Source of the DNA: Cladorhizidae sp. MBARI D1340-BT2
Taxonomy: Eukaryota > Porifera > Demospongiae > Poecilosclerida > Cladorhizidae
Assembly: GCA_028752905.1 (NCBI GenBank)
Contig: JAQNBH010000003.1
Location: 4,644,204-4,708,203, forward strand
Direction: 5' to 3'
DNA length: 64,000 bases
Below the pieces are notes generated by a model. The model did not search any database and was not told where the DNA came from. It saw only the letters and a program-made list of their open reading frames with translations. Below, in pieces: positions 44,501 through 56,590 of this stretch (positions are counted from its first letter, which is position 1; each line of letters starts with the position of its first letter). The translations under genes and the position numbers were made by a program.

Positions 44501-47500
44501 TGGCTCCATCTACACACACAGCCATGCTGTCCTGTGCCAAATCTCTGGCTCCATCTACACACACAGCCATGCTGTCCTGTGCCTAATCTCTGGCTCCATC
44601 TACACACACAGCCATGCTGTCCTGTGCCAAATCTCTGGCTCCATCTACACACACAGCCACGCTGTCCTGTGCCTAATCTCTGGCTCCATCTACACACACA
44701 GCCATGCTCTCCTGTGCCTAATCTCTGGCTCCATCTACACACACAGCCATGCTGTCCTGTGCCTAATCTCTGGCTCCATCTACACACACAGCCATGCTGT
44801 CCTGTGCCTAATCTCTGGCCCCATCTACACACACAGCCATGCTGTCCTGTGCCTAATCTCTGGCCCCATCTACACACACAGCCATGCTGTCCTGTGCCTA
44901 ATCTCTGGCCCCATCTACACACACAGCCATGCTGTCCTGTGCCTAATCTCTGGCCCCATGGCTCCTACACACACAGCCATGCTGTCCTGTGCCTAATCTC
45001 TAGCTCCATCTACACACACAGCCAAGCTGTCCTGTGCCTAATCTCTGGCCCCATCTACACACACAGCCAAGCTGTCCTGTGCCTAATCTCTGGCTCCATC
45101 TACACACACAGCCATGCTGTCCTGTGCCTAATCTCTGGCCCCATCTACACCCACAGCCACGCTGTCCTGTGCCTAATCTCTGGCCCCATGGCTCCTACAC
45201 ACACAGCCATGCTGTCCTGTGCCTAATCTCTGGCCCCATCTACACACACAGCCATGCTGTCCTGTGCCTAATCTCTGGCTCCATCTACACACACAGCCAT
45301 GCTGTCCTGTGCCTAATCTCTGGCCCCATGGCTCCTACACACACAGCCATGCTGTCCTGTGCCTAATCTCTGGCTCCATCTACACCCACAGCCACGCTGT
45401 CCTGTGCCTAATCTCTGGCTCCATCTACACACACAGCCATGCTGTCCTGTGCCTAATCTCTGGCTCCATCTACACCCACAGCCATGCTGTCCTGTGCCTA
45501 ATCTCTGGCCCCATGGCCACAGCCATGCTGTACTGTGCCAAATCTCTGGCTCCATCTACACACACAGCCATGCTGTCCTGTGCCTAATCTCTGGCCCCAT
45601 CTACACCCACAGCCATGCTGTCCTGTGCCTAATCTCTGGCCCCATCTACACACACAGCCATGCTGTCCTGTGCCTAATCTCTGGCCCACACACACAGCCA
45701 TGCTGTCCTGTGCCTAATCTCTGGCTCCATCTACACACACAGCCATGCTGTCTGTGCCTAATCTCTGGCTCCATCTACACACACAGCCATGCTGTCCTGT
45801 GCCTAATCTCTGGCTCCATCTACACACACAGCCACGCTGTCCTGTGCCTAATCTCTGGCCCCATCTACACACACAGCCACGCTGTCCTGTGCCTAATCTC
45901 TGGCCCTCTGGCCTCCTACACACACAGCCACGCTGTCCTGTGCCTAATCTCTGGCCCCATCTACACACACAGCCACGCTGTCCTGTGCCTAATCTTCTCT
46001 GGCTCCATCTACACCCACAGCCATGCTGTCCTGTGCCAAATCTCTGGCTCCATCTACACCCACAGCCATGCTGTCCTGTGCCTAATCTCTGGCTCCATCT
46101 ACACACACAGCCAAGCTGCCCTGTGCCTAATCTCTGGCCCCATCTACACCCACAGCCATGCTGTCCTGTGCCTAATCTCTGGCTCCATCTACACACACAG
46201 CCACGCTGTCCTGTGCCTAATCTCTGGCCCCATGGCTCCTACACACACAGCCATGCTGTCCTGTGCCTAATCTCTGGCCCCATCTACACACACAGCCACG
46301 CTGTCCTGTGCCTAATCTCTGGCCCCATGGCCACAGCCATGCTGTCCTGTGCCAAATCTCTGGCTCCATCTACACACACAGCCATGCTGTCCTGTGCCTA
46401 ATCTCTGGCCCCATCTACACCCACAGCCATGCTGTCCTGTGCCAAATCTCTGGCTCCATCTACACACACAGCCATGCTGTCCTGTGCCAAATCTCTGGCT
46501 CCATCTACACCCACAGCCATGCTGTCCTGTGCCTAATCTCTGGCCCCATGGCTCCTACACCCACAGCCATGCTGTCCTGTGCCTAATCTCTGGCCCCATG
46601 GCTCCTACACCCACAGCCATGCTGTCCTGTGCCTAATCTCTGGCTCCATCTACATACACAGCCATGCTGTCCTGTGCCTAATCTCTGGCTCCATCTACAC
46701 ACACAGCCATGCTGTCCTGTGCCTAATCTCTGGCTCCATCTACACACACAGCCATGCTGTCCTGTGCCTCATCTCTGGCTCCATCTACACACACAGCCAT
46801 GCTGTCCTGTGCCAAATCTCTGGCTCCATCTACACACACAGCCATGCTGTCCTGTGCCTAATCTCTGGCTCCATCTACACACACAGCCATGCTGTCCTGT
46901 GCCAAATCTCTGGCTCCATCTACACACACAGCCACGCTGTCCTGTGCCTAATCTCTGGCTCCATCTACACACACAGCCATGCTCTCCTGTGCCTAATCTC
47001 TGGCTCCATCTACACACACAGCCATGCTGTCCTGTGCCTAATCTCTGGCTCCATCTACACACACAGCCATGCTGTCCTGTGCCTAATCTCTGGCCCCATC
47101 TACACACACAGCCATGCTGTCCTGTGCCTAATCGCTGGCTCCATCTACACACACAGCCATGCTGTCCTGTGCCAAATCTCTGGCTCCATCTACACACACA
47201 GCCATGCTGTCCTGTGCCTAATCTCTGGCCCCATCTACACACACAGCCATGCTGTCCTGTGCCTAATCTCTGGCCCCATCTACACCCTCAGCCATGCTGT
47301 CCTGTGCCTAATCTCTGGCACCATCTACACACACAGCCATGCTGTCCTGTGCCTAATCTCTGGCCCCATCTACACACACAGCCATGCTGTCCTGTGCCTA
47401 ATCTCTGGCCCCATGGCCTACACACACAGCCATGCTGTCCTGTGCCTAATCTCTGGCCCCATCTACACACACAGCCATGCTGTCCTGTGCCTAATCTCTG

Positions 47501-47680
47501 GCTCCATCTACACACACAGCCATGCTGTCCTGTGCCTAATCTCTGGCTCCATGGCTCCTACACACACAGCCATGCTGTCCTGTGCCTAATCTCTGGCCCC
47601 ATGGCTCCTACAGACACAGCCATGCTGTCCTGTGCCTAATCTCTGGCCCCATGGCTCCTACACCAACAGCCATGCTGCCC
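41590..47680. repeat. 45-bp minisatellite, about 135 copies, with a 2.2-kb internal duplication
   Basis: Unit CATGCTGTCCTGTGCCTAAT, CTCTGGCTCCATC, TACACACACAGC. Variants include CCCATGGCTCC, CCCATGGCC, TACACCCAC and CCAAATCTC. The unit is 15 codons, so every frame is periodic and long ORFs on both strands are artefacts. Rare variants recur at fixed offsets of 2219-2275 bp (for example GTGCCTCATC at 44489 and 46764). It lies in intron 2. Confidence 0.97.
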
Positions 47681-47759
47681 ATCCTTCAAGGTATCCAACC
47701 TGTAGTCATGTCAATGACTACCTCGTTCTAAACTAGCAGACAAGTCTGACACATCTCGG

Positions 47760-48150
47760 GAAGCCAGTGCCAAGCATGGCCAACGATGCCCCTCTATGGC
47801 AAATCACACGTCAACACTTCAAAACCCGTGTAAAAGAACTCGGCAGCTGATCCCCATTATCACCTTCATGGGTGACAGACCTATGGAGGGGTGAGTGGGG
47901 GGGGGGGGGCACCAACACCACACCGCACAAGCTTGATAAGGTTATCGTCGGCCAAGTCTGCAGGTTCCATTGAGTGCCAATCTCGAGTAAGACTTATCCA
48001 CCACCTCCACACACAGGGGAGAGAGGCCCACTCCTTCATGCACCAGATCGGTGTTTGCGACAACGACCTCTGTCCTTGTGGGTCACCGCAGACCAGCACC
48101 TCGTCCTGCATACATGTCCAATCTTCAAGCCCCCTCGTGGTCCTACTGGG
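47760..48150 (+). pseudogene. Non-LTR retrotransposon remnant (C-terminal fragment)
   Basis: Reads PLWQITRQHFKTRVKEL near 47790 and HSFMHQIGVCDNDLCPCGS near 48035. The F-L/M-H-x-I-G...LCPCG pattern resembles the cysteine motif at the C-terminus of many non-LTR retrotransposon ORF2 proteins. The following histidine and cysteine region is degenerate. It ends where the 27-bp array begins. The assignment rests on one motif. Confidence 0.4.
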
Positions 48151-48159
48151 TCAATCAGC

Positions 48160-49990
48160 GTCTGTCTGTCTGTGTTTCCAGTCTCTTGCAGTGTCTGTCT
48201 GTCTGTTTCCAGTCTCTTGCAGTGTCTGTCTGTCTGTTTCCAGTCTCTTGCAGTGTCTGTCTGTCTGTTTCCAGTCTCTTGCAGTGTCTGTCTGTCTGTC
48301 TGTTTCCAGTCTCTTGCAGTGTCTGTCTGTCTGTGTTTCCAGTCTCTTGCAGCGTCTGTCTGTGTTTCCAGTCTCTTGCAGCGTCTGTCTGTCTGTTTCC
48401 AGTCTCTTGCAGTGTGTCTGTCTGTGTTTCCAGTCTCTTGCAGTGTCTGTCTGTCTGTTTCCAGTCTCTTGCAGTGTCTGTCTGTCTGTTTCCAGTCTCT
48501 TGCAGTGTCTGTCTGTGTTTCCAGTCTCTTGCAGTGTCTGTCTGTCTGTTTCCAGTCTCTTGCAGTGTCTGTCTGTCTCTGTTTCCAGTCTCTTGCAGTG
48601 TCTGTCTGTCTGTTTCCAGTCTCTTGCAGTGTCTGTCTGTCTGTTTCCAGTCTCTTGCAGTGTCTGTCTGTCTGTGTTTCCAGTCTCTTGCAGCGTCTGT
48701 CTGTCTCTGTTTCCAGTCTCTTGCAGCGTCTGTCTGTCTGTTTCCAGTCTCTTGCAGTGTCTGTCTGTCTGTTTCCAGTCTCTTGCAGTGTCTGTCTGTC
48801 TGTTTCCAGTCTCTTGCAGTGTCTGTCTGTCTCTGTTTCCAGTCTCTTGCAGCGTCTGTCTGTGTTTCCAGTCTCTTGCAGTGTCTGTCTGTCTGTTTCC
48901 AGTCTCTTGCAGTGTCTGTCTGTCTGTTTCCAGTCTCTTGCAGTGTCTGTCTGTCTGTGTTTCCAGTCTCTTGCAGTGTCTGTCTGTCTGTTTCCAGTCT
49001 CTTGCAGCGTCTGTCTGTGTTTCCAGTCTCTTGCAGTGTCTGTCTGTCTGTTTCCAGTCTCTTGCAGTGTCTGTCTGTCTGTTTCCAGTCTCTTGCAGTG
49101 TCTGTCTGTCTGTGTTTCCAGTCTCTTGCAGTGTCTGTCTGTCTGTTTCCAGTCTCTTGCAGTGTCTGTCTGTCTGTGTTTCCAGTCTCTTGCAGTGTCT
49201 GTCTGTTTCCAGTCTCTTGCAGTGTCTGTCTGTCTGTTTCCAGTCTCTTGCAGTGTCTGTCTGTCTGTCTGTTTCCAGTCTCTTGCAGCGTCTGTCTGTC
49301 TGTGTTTCCAGTCTCTTGCAGTGTCTGTCTGTCTGTTTCCAGTCTCTTGCAGTGTCTGTCTGTCTGTTTCCAGTCTCTTGCAGTGTCTGTCTGTCTGTGT
49401 TTCCAGTCTCTTGCAGTGTCTGTCTGTCTGTTTCCAGTCTCTTGCAGTGTCTGTCTGTCTGTTTCCAGTCTCTTGCAGTGTCTGTCTGTCTGTTTCCAGT
49501 CTCTTGCAGTGTCTGTCTGTCTGTTTCCAGTCTCTTGCAGTGTCTGTCTGTCTGTTTCCAGTCTCTTGCAGTGTCTGTCTGTCTGTTTCCAGTCTCTTGC
49601 AGTGTCTGTCTGTCTGTTTCCAGTCTCTTGCAGTGTCTGTCTGTCTGTTTCCAGTCTCTTGCAGTGTCTGTCTGTCTGTGTTTCCAGTCTCTTGCAGTGT
49701 CTGTCTGTCTGTTTCCAGTCTCTTGCAGTGTCTGTCTGTCTGTTTCCAGTCTCTTGCAGTGTCTGTCTGTCTCTGTTTCCAGTCTCTTGCAGCGTCTGTC
49801 TGTCTGTGTTTCCAGTCTCTTGCAGTGTCTGTCTGTCTCTGTTTCCAGTCTCTTGCAGCGTCTGTCTGTCTGTCTGTTTCCAGTCTCTTGCAGTGTCTGT
49901 CTGTCTCTGTTTCCAGTCTCTTGCAGTGTCTGTCTGTCTGTCTCTAGTCTCTTGCAGTGTCTGTCTGTCTGTGTTTCCAATCTCTTGATG
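48160..49990. repeat. 27-31-bp minisatellite, about 65 copies, within the 3' end of hAT-2
   Basis: Unit GTCTGTCTGTTTCCAGTCTC plus TTGCAGT, varying by CTGT/CT insertions. On the minus strand it continues the transposase frame (IAIKRLETQTDRHCKRLET), producing a 700-codon artefactual ORF. Confidence 0.95.
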
Positions 49991-50256
49991 GCGATTTCCA
50001 TGAGGTGTGAAAGATGGGAGTCTCTTAAGCTGCTTCGTAGACGAGTTTTTATATATTTCATCTTCTCTCTATGGAGGCAGTAGCAACAGGTAAAGACAGA
50101 CTGATGGCAGCAAGTGTGTTTCAAGTTTGGGAGCATGGTTTTCAACATTTCATCTGACTGCCACTTCATGTTGTCTTTAGGCTGCTTAGCCATGAACTGG
50201 CGAAACGTTTTCCACTCTGTACTAATGCCAGGTGGTATCATTGCTTCTGTTAGCCC

Positions 50257-50998
50257 CAGTGTTTGCATTTTACCCGGGTAAAACCTATTTAACCCAACCC
50301 AGTGGGTAAAACCTGGTTTTAGATATTTCGCCCAGGTTTTAACCCTATTTTACCCAGGGTTTTTACCCGGGTTTTACCCAGTGATATAAAACACTTATTT
50401 GTATCCCTGTCACAGCCCTGTCCCAGAGCCACAAGTGTCTGGGTGGTGGTGGACACCAGGGCTATTTAAAAGGCAAGCAAATACCACAGGTCATCATTCA
50501 TTGCTTACAGTTTAGTAAGTGTACTGCAATTACAAAAATGAGAAAGCCCAGAAACTCGTCTTCTGCCACAGGCTCCTGCAAGAACCTAGGGAGATTGACT
50601 ATTAAATCTGTTTAACTTGAATATCAATTGGACTTTAATCCCATGAATCTTGTTTAAATAAATATTTAAATAAATCATTAAATAAAAAATATATACTCTA
50701 GTAGACAACCTTGTCACTTGGTAAATAAATGCTGAGTGAAACAAAGCTCCTGTTTTTGTCTAGTTCTTTACAGTTGCCATTTATTGAATGTCTTACTTCC
50801 TGATTTACAGAGTTAATTTCTTATAATATCTTTACAGTTTATAATAAATCTATTGTGTCTATTATTTTATCCCGGGTTGTATCCACGTTTGAGTAAAACC
50901 TGGGTAAAACCTGGGTAAAACCCGGGTAAAAGGTATTTAACCCAACCCGGGTTAAACCCAGGTTATACCCAAGCCCTGGGTAAAACCTGCGAACTCTG
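50257..50998. mobile_element. hAT-type MITE nested in hAT-2, with 8-bp target duplication
   Basis: 742 bp starting CAGTGTTTGCATTTTACCCG and ending TAAAACCTGCGAACTCTG, imperfect inverted ends, flanked by GTTAGCCC on both sides (50249-50256 and 50999-51006). Subterminal regions are dense in GGGTAAAACC and its complement. It has no transposase. The coding frame of hAT-2 resumes on both sides, so this insertion is younger. Confidence 0.87.
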
Positions 50999-52689
50999 GT
51001 TAGCCCTGTAATGTCTCCGCAGATCTCTCTGTCACAGTGTGTAAGGAATGTGCCAAGAGACTTTTCTCCATACGAGGACAGATCATTTTGAGTCCACACT
51101 TGCACTTTTCTTGGTCAAAGATGCTCAGTGCTGACAAAACATCTCCAGAAGAAGCAAAACGGCTCGAAATATTATCTTTCAGATGACTGGCGAATGCTTT
51201 TGCTACTTTTTCCCCCTAGAATGACTCGATGTCTTCCTGAGTAATTTTAATTCCAGTTGCTCCTTCCAGGTTCTCAAAAATTCTAGCACCCAATTTGCTG
51301 CTGGTACACTTGCATCATCCAACATGTGAAGGCTTGCATCGACAAGACTGGATATGATGGGCAAGTCCAAATGTTCCGTCTGGAGTGTTTTCCTGAGTTT
51401 GGCTACTTGTGGAAGTGTGTAGTCAAGCAGGAACATCGCTGCAACTGTTGTCTGCTTACTGAGAGCTCTGCTAAGCTTCTGGCTCATGTGTACTATTATG
51501 GATGTTATCTAGAGCAGTAATGATTGCAGAATAGCTTACCTTTACTGTCTTGACACACTTCTCATGTGCCAACCAGCGAGTATCTTGATAATCTTCAATT
51601 TTGGCATACCAAATGCACACTGGATCTCTTTAAGGGATTCTGGTCTCCTTGGGGAATAATGGGAAAAAATTCCACACTGTGTGCTGTATAAACATGCCTT
51701 ATTCCTGGAGTGGAATTAACAGCTTGAACCCAGCCCATTGTAACAAGTGAGGCAGTGCACGAAGAGGGTATGAGGTGTGGAGTCTTGATGCACGTCTGAT
51801 CAGTTTTCTTTCTTGAAAATGTACTGTTCAGTCAAATCCCATCCCCAAAATTCTGCTCACTTGAAGATATTTTTTTCGTTTTAAACATCAAGTTTTAAAC
51901 ATCAAGTAGAGCCCAGTAGATACTCTGTGCATCAGTTTTCTGTAAGTGGCTGATCTCCAGGAAATGCTCCTCTGGAACACCACCTTCTTTCTTCCCAGCG
52001 ACAGTAAAGGTACAGCTCTTCCACACTTGAAATATCTATACTCATCTGCGCATGATACTCTAATGGATGCTTTATGAAGACGCTTCAGCACGGACTCAGC
52101 AATCCACGTGCCTAGAGCCTCTACAAACTCAACTACAGCTATATGAGATGTACATACAGCGTTCCTCTCTGCATTCTCCATGAAGTACTTGAGATTATCA
52201 CCTCCACAAGATACTACCAGTTTTTCAAACTTGATAGTATGTGTTATGTAGTTATGAGAAGGTATGCGCAGCGAATGGGAGACTTTATAGCTGCTCTACT
52301 CTTCACTCTTGCTTGCCTTTCTACTTTGTGGAGCTGTTGAATGACTGGTCCCTCTCTCAGAGCTCCCTCTGCTGCCAAAGTTGCTTGACTAGCCTGGGCA
52401 TGGGGAACACCTTTTTCATGGGCTTTCATTTTCTCAACAGCTTTCTTCCAATTGGAAAATTGGTTGGTAACCACACGCCATCTGTTTGCTGAAGTGACTT
52501 CCCAGATATTCTGCAGACCTTGTAAGATACACCCTCACAATCCTCATCCAAATAAAGTATTTCCCCCACTTCCCCTTGGAGTATTTCATGCAGCTTGGGA
52601 GGCTCACGTTGGAGATACATGTATAACTTTACTGGTGCTACAGTGCTTCTTGGGTTGTTTAGACTCTAAATCCAAATTCTCAACCTCCG

Positions 52690-53790
52690 ACTCATCTCCA
52701 CTACTACTACTATGAGCTGAACCTCTGACTCATCTCCACTACTACTACTACTACTACTATGAGCTGAACCTCTGACTCATCTCCACTACTACTACTACTA
52801 CTATGAGCTGAACCTCTGACTCATCTCCACTACTACTACTACTATTACTATGAGCTGAACCTCTGACTCATCTCCACTGCTACTACTACTACTATGAGCT
52901 GAACCTCTGACTCATCTCCACTACTACTACTACTACTACTACTATGAGCTGAACCTCTGACTCATCTCCACTGCTACTACTACTACTATGAGCTGAACCT
53001 CTGACTCATCTCCACTACTACTACTACTACTATGAGCTGAACCTCTGACTCATCTCCACTACTACTACTACTACTATGAGCTGAACCTCTGACTCATCTT
53101 CACTACCGCTACTACTACTATGAGCTGAACCTCTGACTCATCTCCACTACTACTACTACTACGAGCTGAACCTCTGACTCATCTCCACTACTACTACTAC
53201 TACTATGAGCTGAACCTCTGACTCATCTCCACTACTACTACTACTACTACTATGAGCTGAACCTCTGACTCATCATCACTACTACTCATCTCCACTACTA
53301 CTACTACTACTATGAGCTGAACCTCTGACTCATCTCCACTACTACTACTACTACTACTATGAGCTGAACCTCTGACTCATCTCCACTGCTACTATTACTA
53401 CTATGAGCTGAACCTCTGACTCATCTTCACTACCGCTACTACTACTATGAGCTGAACCTCTGACTCATCTCCACTACTACTACTACTACGAGCTGAACCT
53501 CTGACTCATCTCCACTACTACTACTACTACTATGAGCTGAACCTCTGACTCATCTCCACTACTACTACTACTACTACTATGAGCTGAACCTCTGACTCAT
53601 CATCACTACTACTACTATGAGCTGAACCTCTGACTGATCTCCACTACTACTACTACTACTATGAGCTGAACCTCTGACTCATCTCCACTACTACTACTAC
53701 TACTACGAGCTGAACCTCTGACTCATCTCCACTACTATGAGCTGAACCTCTGACTCATCTCCACTACTACTACTACTACTATGAGCTGAT
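52690..53790. repeat. 38-47-bp minisatellite with variable CTA tracts, about 26 copies
   Basis: Each unit is TGAGCTGAACCTCTGACTCA, TCTCCA and (CTA)3-7. On the minus strand one unit reads GSAHSSSSGDESE, the Ser-rich transposase leader. A variant with TTCACTACCGCTACTAC recurs 324 bp apart (53097, 53421). Confidence 0.95.
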
Positions 53791-53935
53791 GGCTACTGCA
53801 GCTGAGGTACTAGTGGCACTGAAACTGGTTGGCTATATAAACGGCTACAGTATTTTGCCAAGTGTTTGTTCTGAAGGACATTGGATTCATTATTTCGCCC
53901 CCGGACTCCCCTAGCTTGTTAGTATACAAGCACAG

Positions 53936-55160
53936 GGTATTCCCCCCATCCCACCCCTAAGTTGCCTGTCCCCTGTGACTACTAGCTACAGAGGCATCAT
54001 ATGAACACAACGATATCTATACTATGTCTGTCTCTGTGTGCGCACTTGCATGCATGTGTGTGTGTGGCTTATAGACAGGGCTAGGGCTGTCTTTGGGACT
54101 ACCTATACTTGTTACACATAATTGGAAACATATTGACTGTAGGAAGATTTTGGACCAATTTTATGCAAGGCCCCCAAAACATTAAAACAGCCATAACAAC
54201 CAAACTAGGCCGACAGAAGTGAAGTGGACAGAAGTGAAGTGCACCGGTATAGATGGTTTGGGAGGGGGAGGGGTGCAGGTCAGGAACACCACACCCAGGG
54301 GACTGTATGTCTACTAGTAATGACATGCATATACACACAACACAATCAGACTAATTAGCAAGACTCAGTAGGTGCTGAGCTGAGGCCCTGAGCTGCTGCA
54401 CTGGGGAAAAAAGGATTTTTTAAAAATTCCCTCTCTTCTCATGAAAAATAAATTTCTCGCTTCAGATTTTGCACTTCTTGTGTAAACATATCATATTCAC
54501 TGGTATTGTATGTACGAACACGGCGTAAGTTTCCCCCTAGGGACGTTCCCCTGAAGCCTTCACACTGAGAGAGTTCCATTGCATTATGCTTGATGGCACA
54601 GATAAGCTAGCACAACCAAACCCGACGACAAGTTCCCTTTAACATAATAGAGCAGCCAATTGGAAACATCCCGTCTCTCCATCTACCCACTGAGCGAGCT
54701 CAAACAGGTCACTATGCAAACCATTCACCAGCCAAGAGGGTGAATGCCACTCACTGTTAAGCAAAGCTATTTCACAGAAATACGGACCATCTCGTGAACA
54801 TCGCTACTACCCAGCTGATTAGTTGTGACGCCCATTGCGTCAACATCGTCTCAACAAAGTCACTGTACCATGCCAATAGAGTGAGTGTGTTATGTCAATA
54901 GAGTGACTGTAATAGGACACCAGAAATACTATTTCACTTATTCTTTACTTATGTGTGCATCCCATTACTCATGTAACTATATAGGGTGGCTTTAATACTA
55001 GCATTTGGTTGCTATTAGCCATTCCTTTGCATTTGCCTTGTATTTGCCTTGTATTTGCCTTGTATTTGCAAAAATAAAAATAAATTAAAAAAATAATAAA
55101 AAAAGAGTTCATTGCATGAAAAGATTTTTTTTAATTGATGAACTTTCAAACCATACCTTT
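53936..55160. other. Unique intronic sequence
   Basis: No exon, promoter or element could be recognised. There is a short GT run at 54044-54066, a G-rich stretch at 54258-54275, a triplicated TTGCCTTGTAT at 55030-55070 and an A-rich tract at 55070-55105. Confidence 0.5.
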
Positions 55161-55320
55161 TGTATCTTCTAATGCTGGCCTCTGCCTCCAGGCTTTCGTC
55201 AGGACGGATAAGTGAGCTGATTTGAGTTACATTCTGCAGGTAATTTTATGCTAGGGCTAGGGCTAGGGCTAGGGCACTTTGACCTGATACCAATAACTCC
55301 AAATCTGATAATGCTGTAGA
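55160..55320 (-). repeat. Interspersed element R1, copy D (inverted), with CTAGGG expansion
   Basis: TGGCCTCTGCCTCCAGGC and GAGTTACATTCTGCAGGTAA as in copy B, then GCTAGGG repeated four times (55251-55275) where copy B has a short unrepeated spacer before GACCTGATACC. Confidence 0.72.
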
Positions 55321-56590
55321 GTTCACAGTACCTTCTCAGATTCCATTTGCACAGCCAATTTTCAATCACAAACCAGAGAGGGGGTGGAAAAATGCTCCTT
55401 ACCATAGCAACTACTAATTGGTTACTGTACCACACTATCTAGTCCTAAGTGGCACAACATGTGTTAATTGGTTGCGCCTGTCAGCTGCTGTCTTGTTCTG
55501 CCTTGTTCGCAGTACATGGAAAGTCTCTGGCCATAACAACAGCAGTATTACAAGCTTGTAGTTGTCATAGAGATCACCTGGATCAAGGTACCTTCCCCTC
55601 ACTTCAAAGGAAAGGAACTGACCAATCAGTCCATCCAAGTTTCATCGCTGGCCAGTGGCGGCTAACATTAAACAGTTTATCACTTCCTGTGCCAGGAGAA
55701 TGCCTTTGGTACAGACTAGAATATTGCCAGACAGGTTTGGGGGGAGGGGAGAATCAAGGTCCATGGATTACGAGTTTTTATGAATCTCATGCCATCGGAG
55801 ACAGAGCTAAGACAAACGTAATATATAACTGATGGTTGAGAGAAAGCGTGACAAACGCCTAGGCCATTTTTGGAACGCCTAGAAGGGGGAGGAGGGGGGA
55901 GGGGGAGCAGCCATTTTAACCTCGAAAGATTATCTAAACCAAAAATGTTTGAGGCAGCACGTGGTTGACTAAAGTTTAAAGGTCAATTGCAGGGAGGACG
56001 GCAGGTGTTCATTTTAGGGTGGAGGGCAGGTATCGTATTTAGGATCGGTGAACATTCATATCCATATTAGGGATGGGCGACCCATTCTTCTTCAGCGGTA
56101 ACTATGTACGATTGTAGGAATGCCACATATGGACATGCATGCAAGTAATTATCCTGTTCAACTCCCCCATGAGGGATTGTTTTCCTTGCCAATTAGAACC
56201 TACTCATTCCACTTACCACCTAAGCCAGCCTAACACAGAAACGTTGACCCGAAAACAGAACTGAACAGCTGTGACCTACCACTCGCTCTAGCCTAAACCA
56301 TAGCCCTGGCCATTGTCCCAGCCCTAACCCTAACCCAGCCCCATCATTAGCTCTAATTAGGAGGGGCAATTATAAGCTACAGATATGTAACGTAACGTTA
56401 AGAAAATGTCCCTCATAATGAAGTATAGTCATATCTCCCGCTCGGTATTGAATACAGAAAATGTTTTCATTAAGAGAGCGAGTTCTGTTGTACAAGGTGC
56501 CTACAGGAGAATGTTGTTAGCTACAACAAGCTATTTCAAAAGTGAATCACAATAAGGCATCAATGCTACTTCAACAACACATGCTGCAAA
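55321..56590. other. Unique intronic sequence
   Basis: Short open frames at 55435-55832 on both strands show no recognised domain. 56285-56345 carries CCCTAACCCTAACCC-like text related to the CCCTAG arrays. Confidence 0.45.

Larger units (their letters stand above)
49985..53935 (-). pseudogene. Decayed hAT transposon (hAT-2), transposase pseudogene
   Basis: The same family as hAT-1, on the opposite strand. From right to left it shows TIR-like sequence near 53930 (TTGTATAC...GGGGGCGAA), a Ser-rich leader expanded into a repeat, zinc-finger remnants (KVCRISG, NWKKAVEKMKAHEK), AVCTSHIAVVEFVEALGTW at about 52150, FLLDYTLPQVAKLRKTLQTE at about 51430, YGEKSLGTFLTHCDREICGD at about 51060, and the C-terminal TEWKTFRQ and KTRLRSSLRDSHLSHLME ending near 50000. 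Frameshifts and stops are frequent and the catalytic MADECTD has become CADEYRY. It is interrupted at 50257-50998 by another element. Confidence 0.85.

Noticed and set aside
41600..47639. Periodic HAVLCLISGSIYTHS and CRWSQRLGTGQHGCV proteins on both strands
   Set aside because: A 45-bp unit is 15 codons, so all frames are periodic; simultaneous openness on both strands indicates satellite DNA.
48151..50268. 705-codon minus-strand protein joining a transposase end to ETDRQT repeats
   Set aside because: Only the first 85 or so codons are transposase-derived; the rest is satellite expansion. Its apparent start lies inside the inserted MITE.
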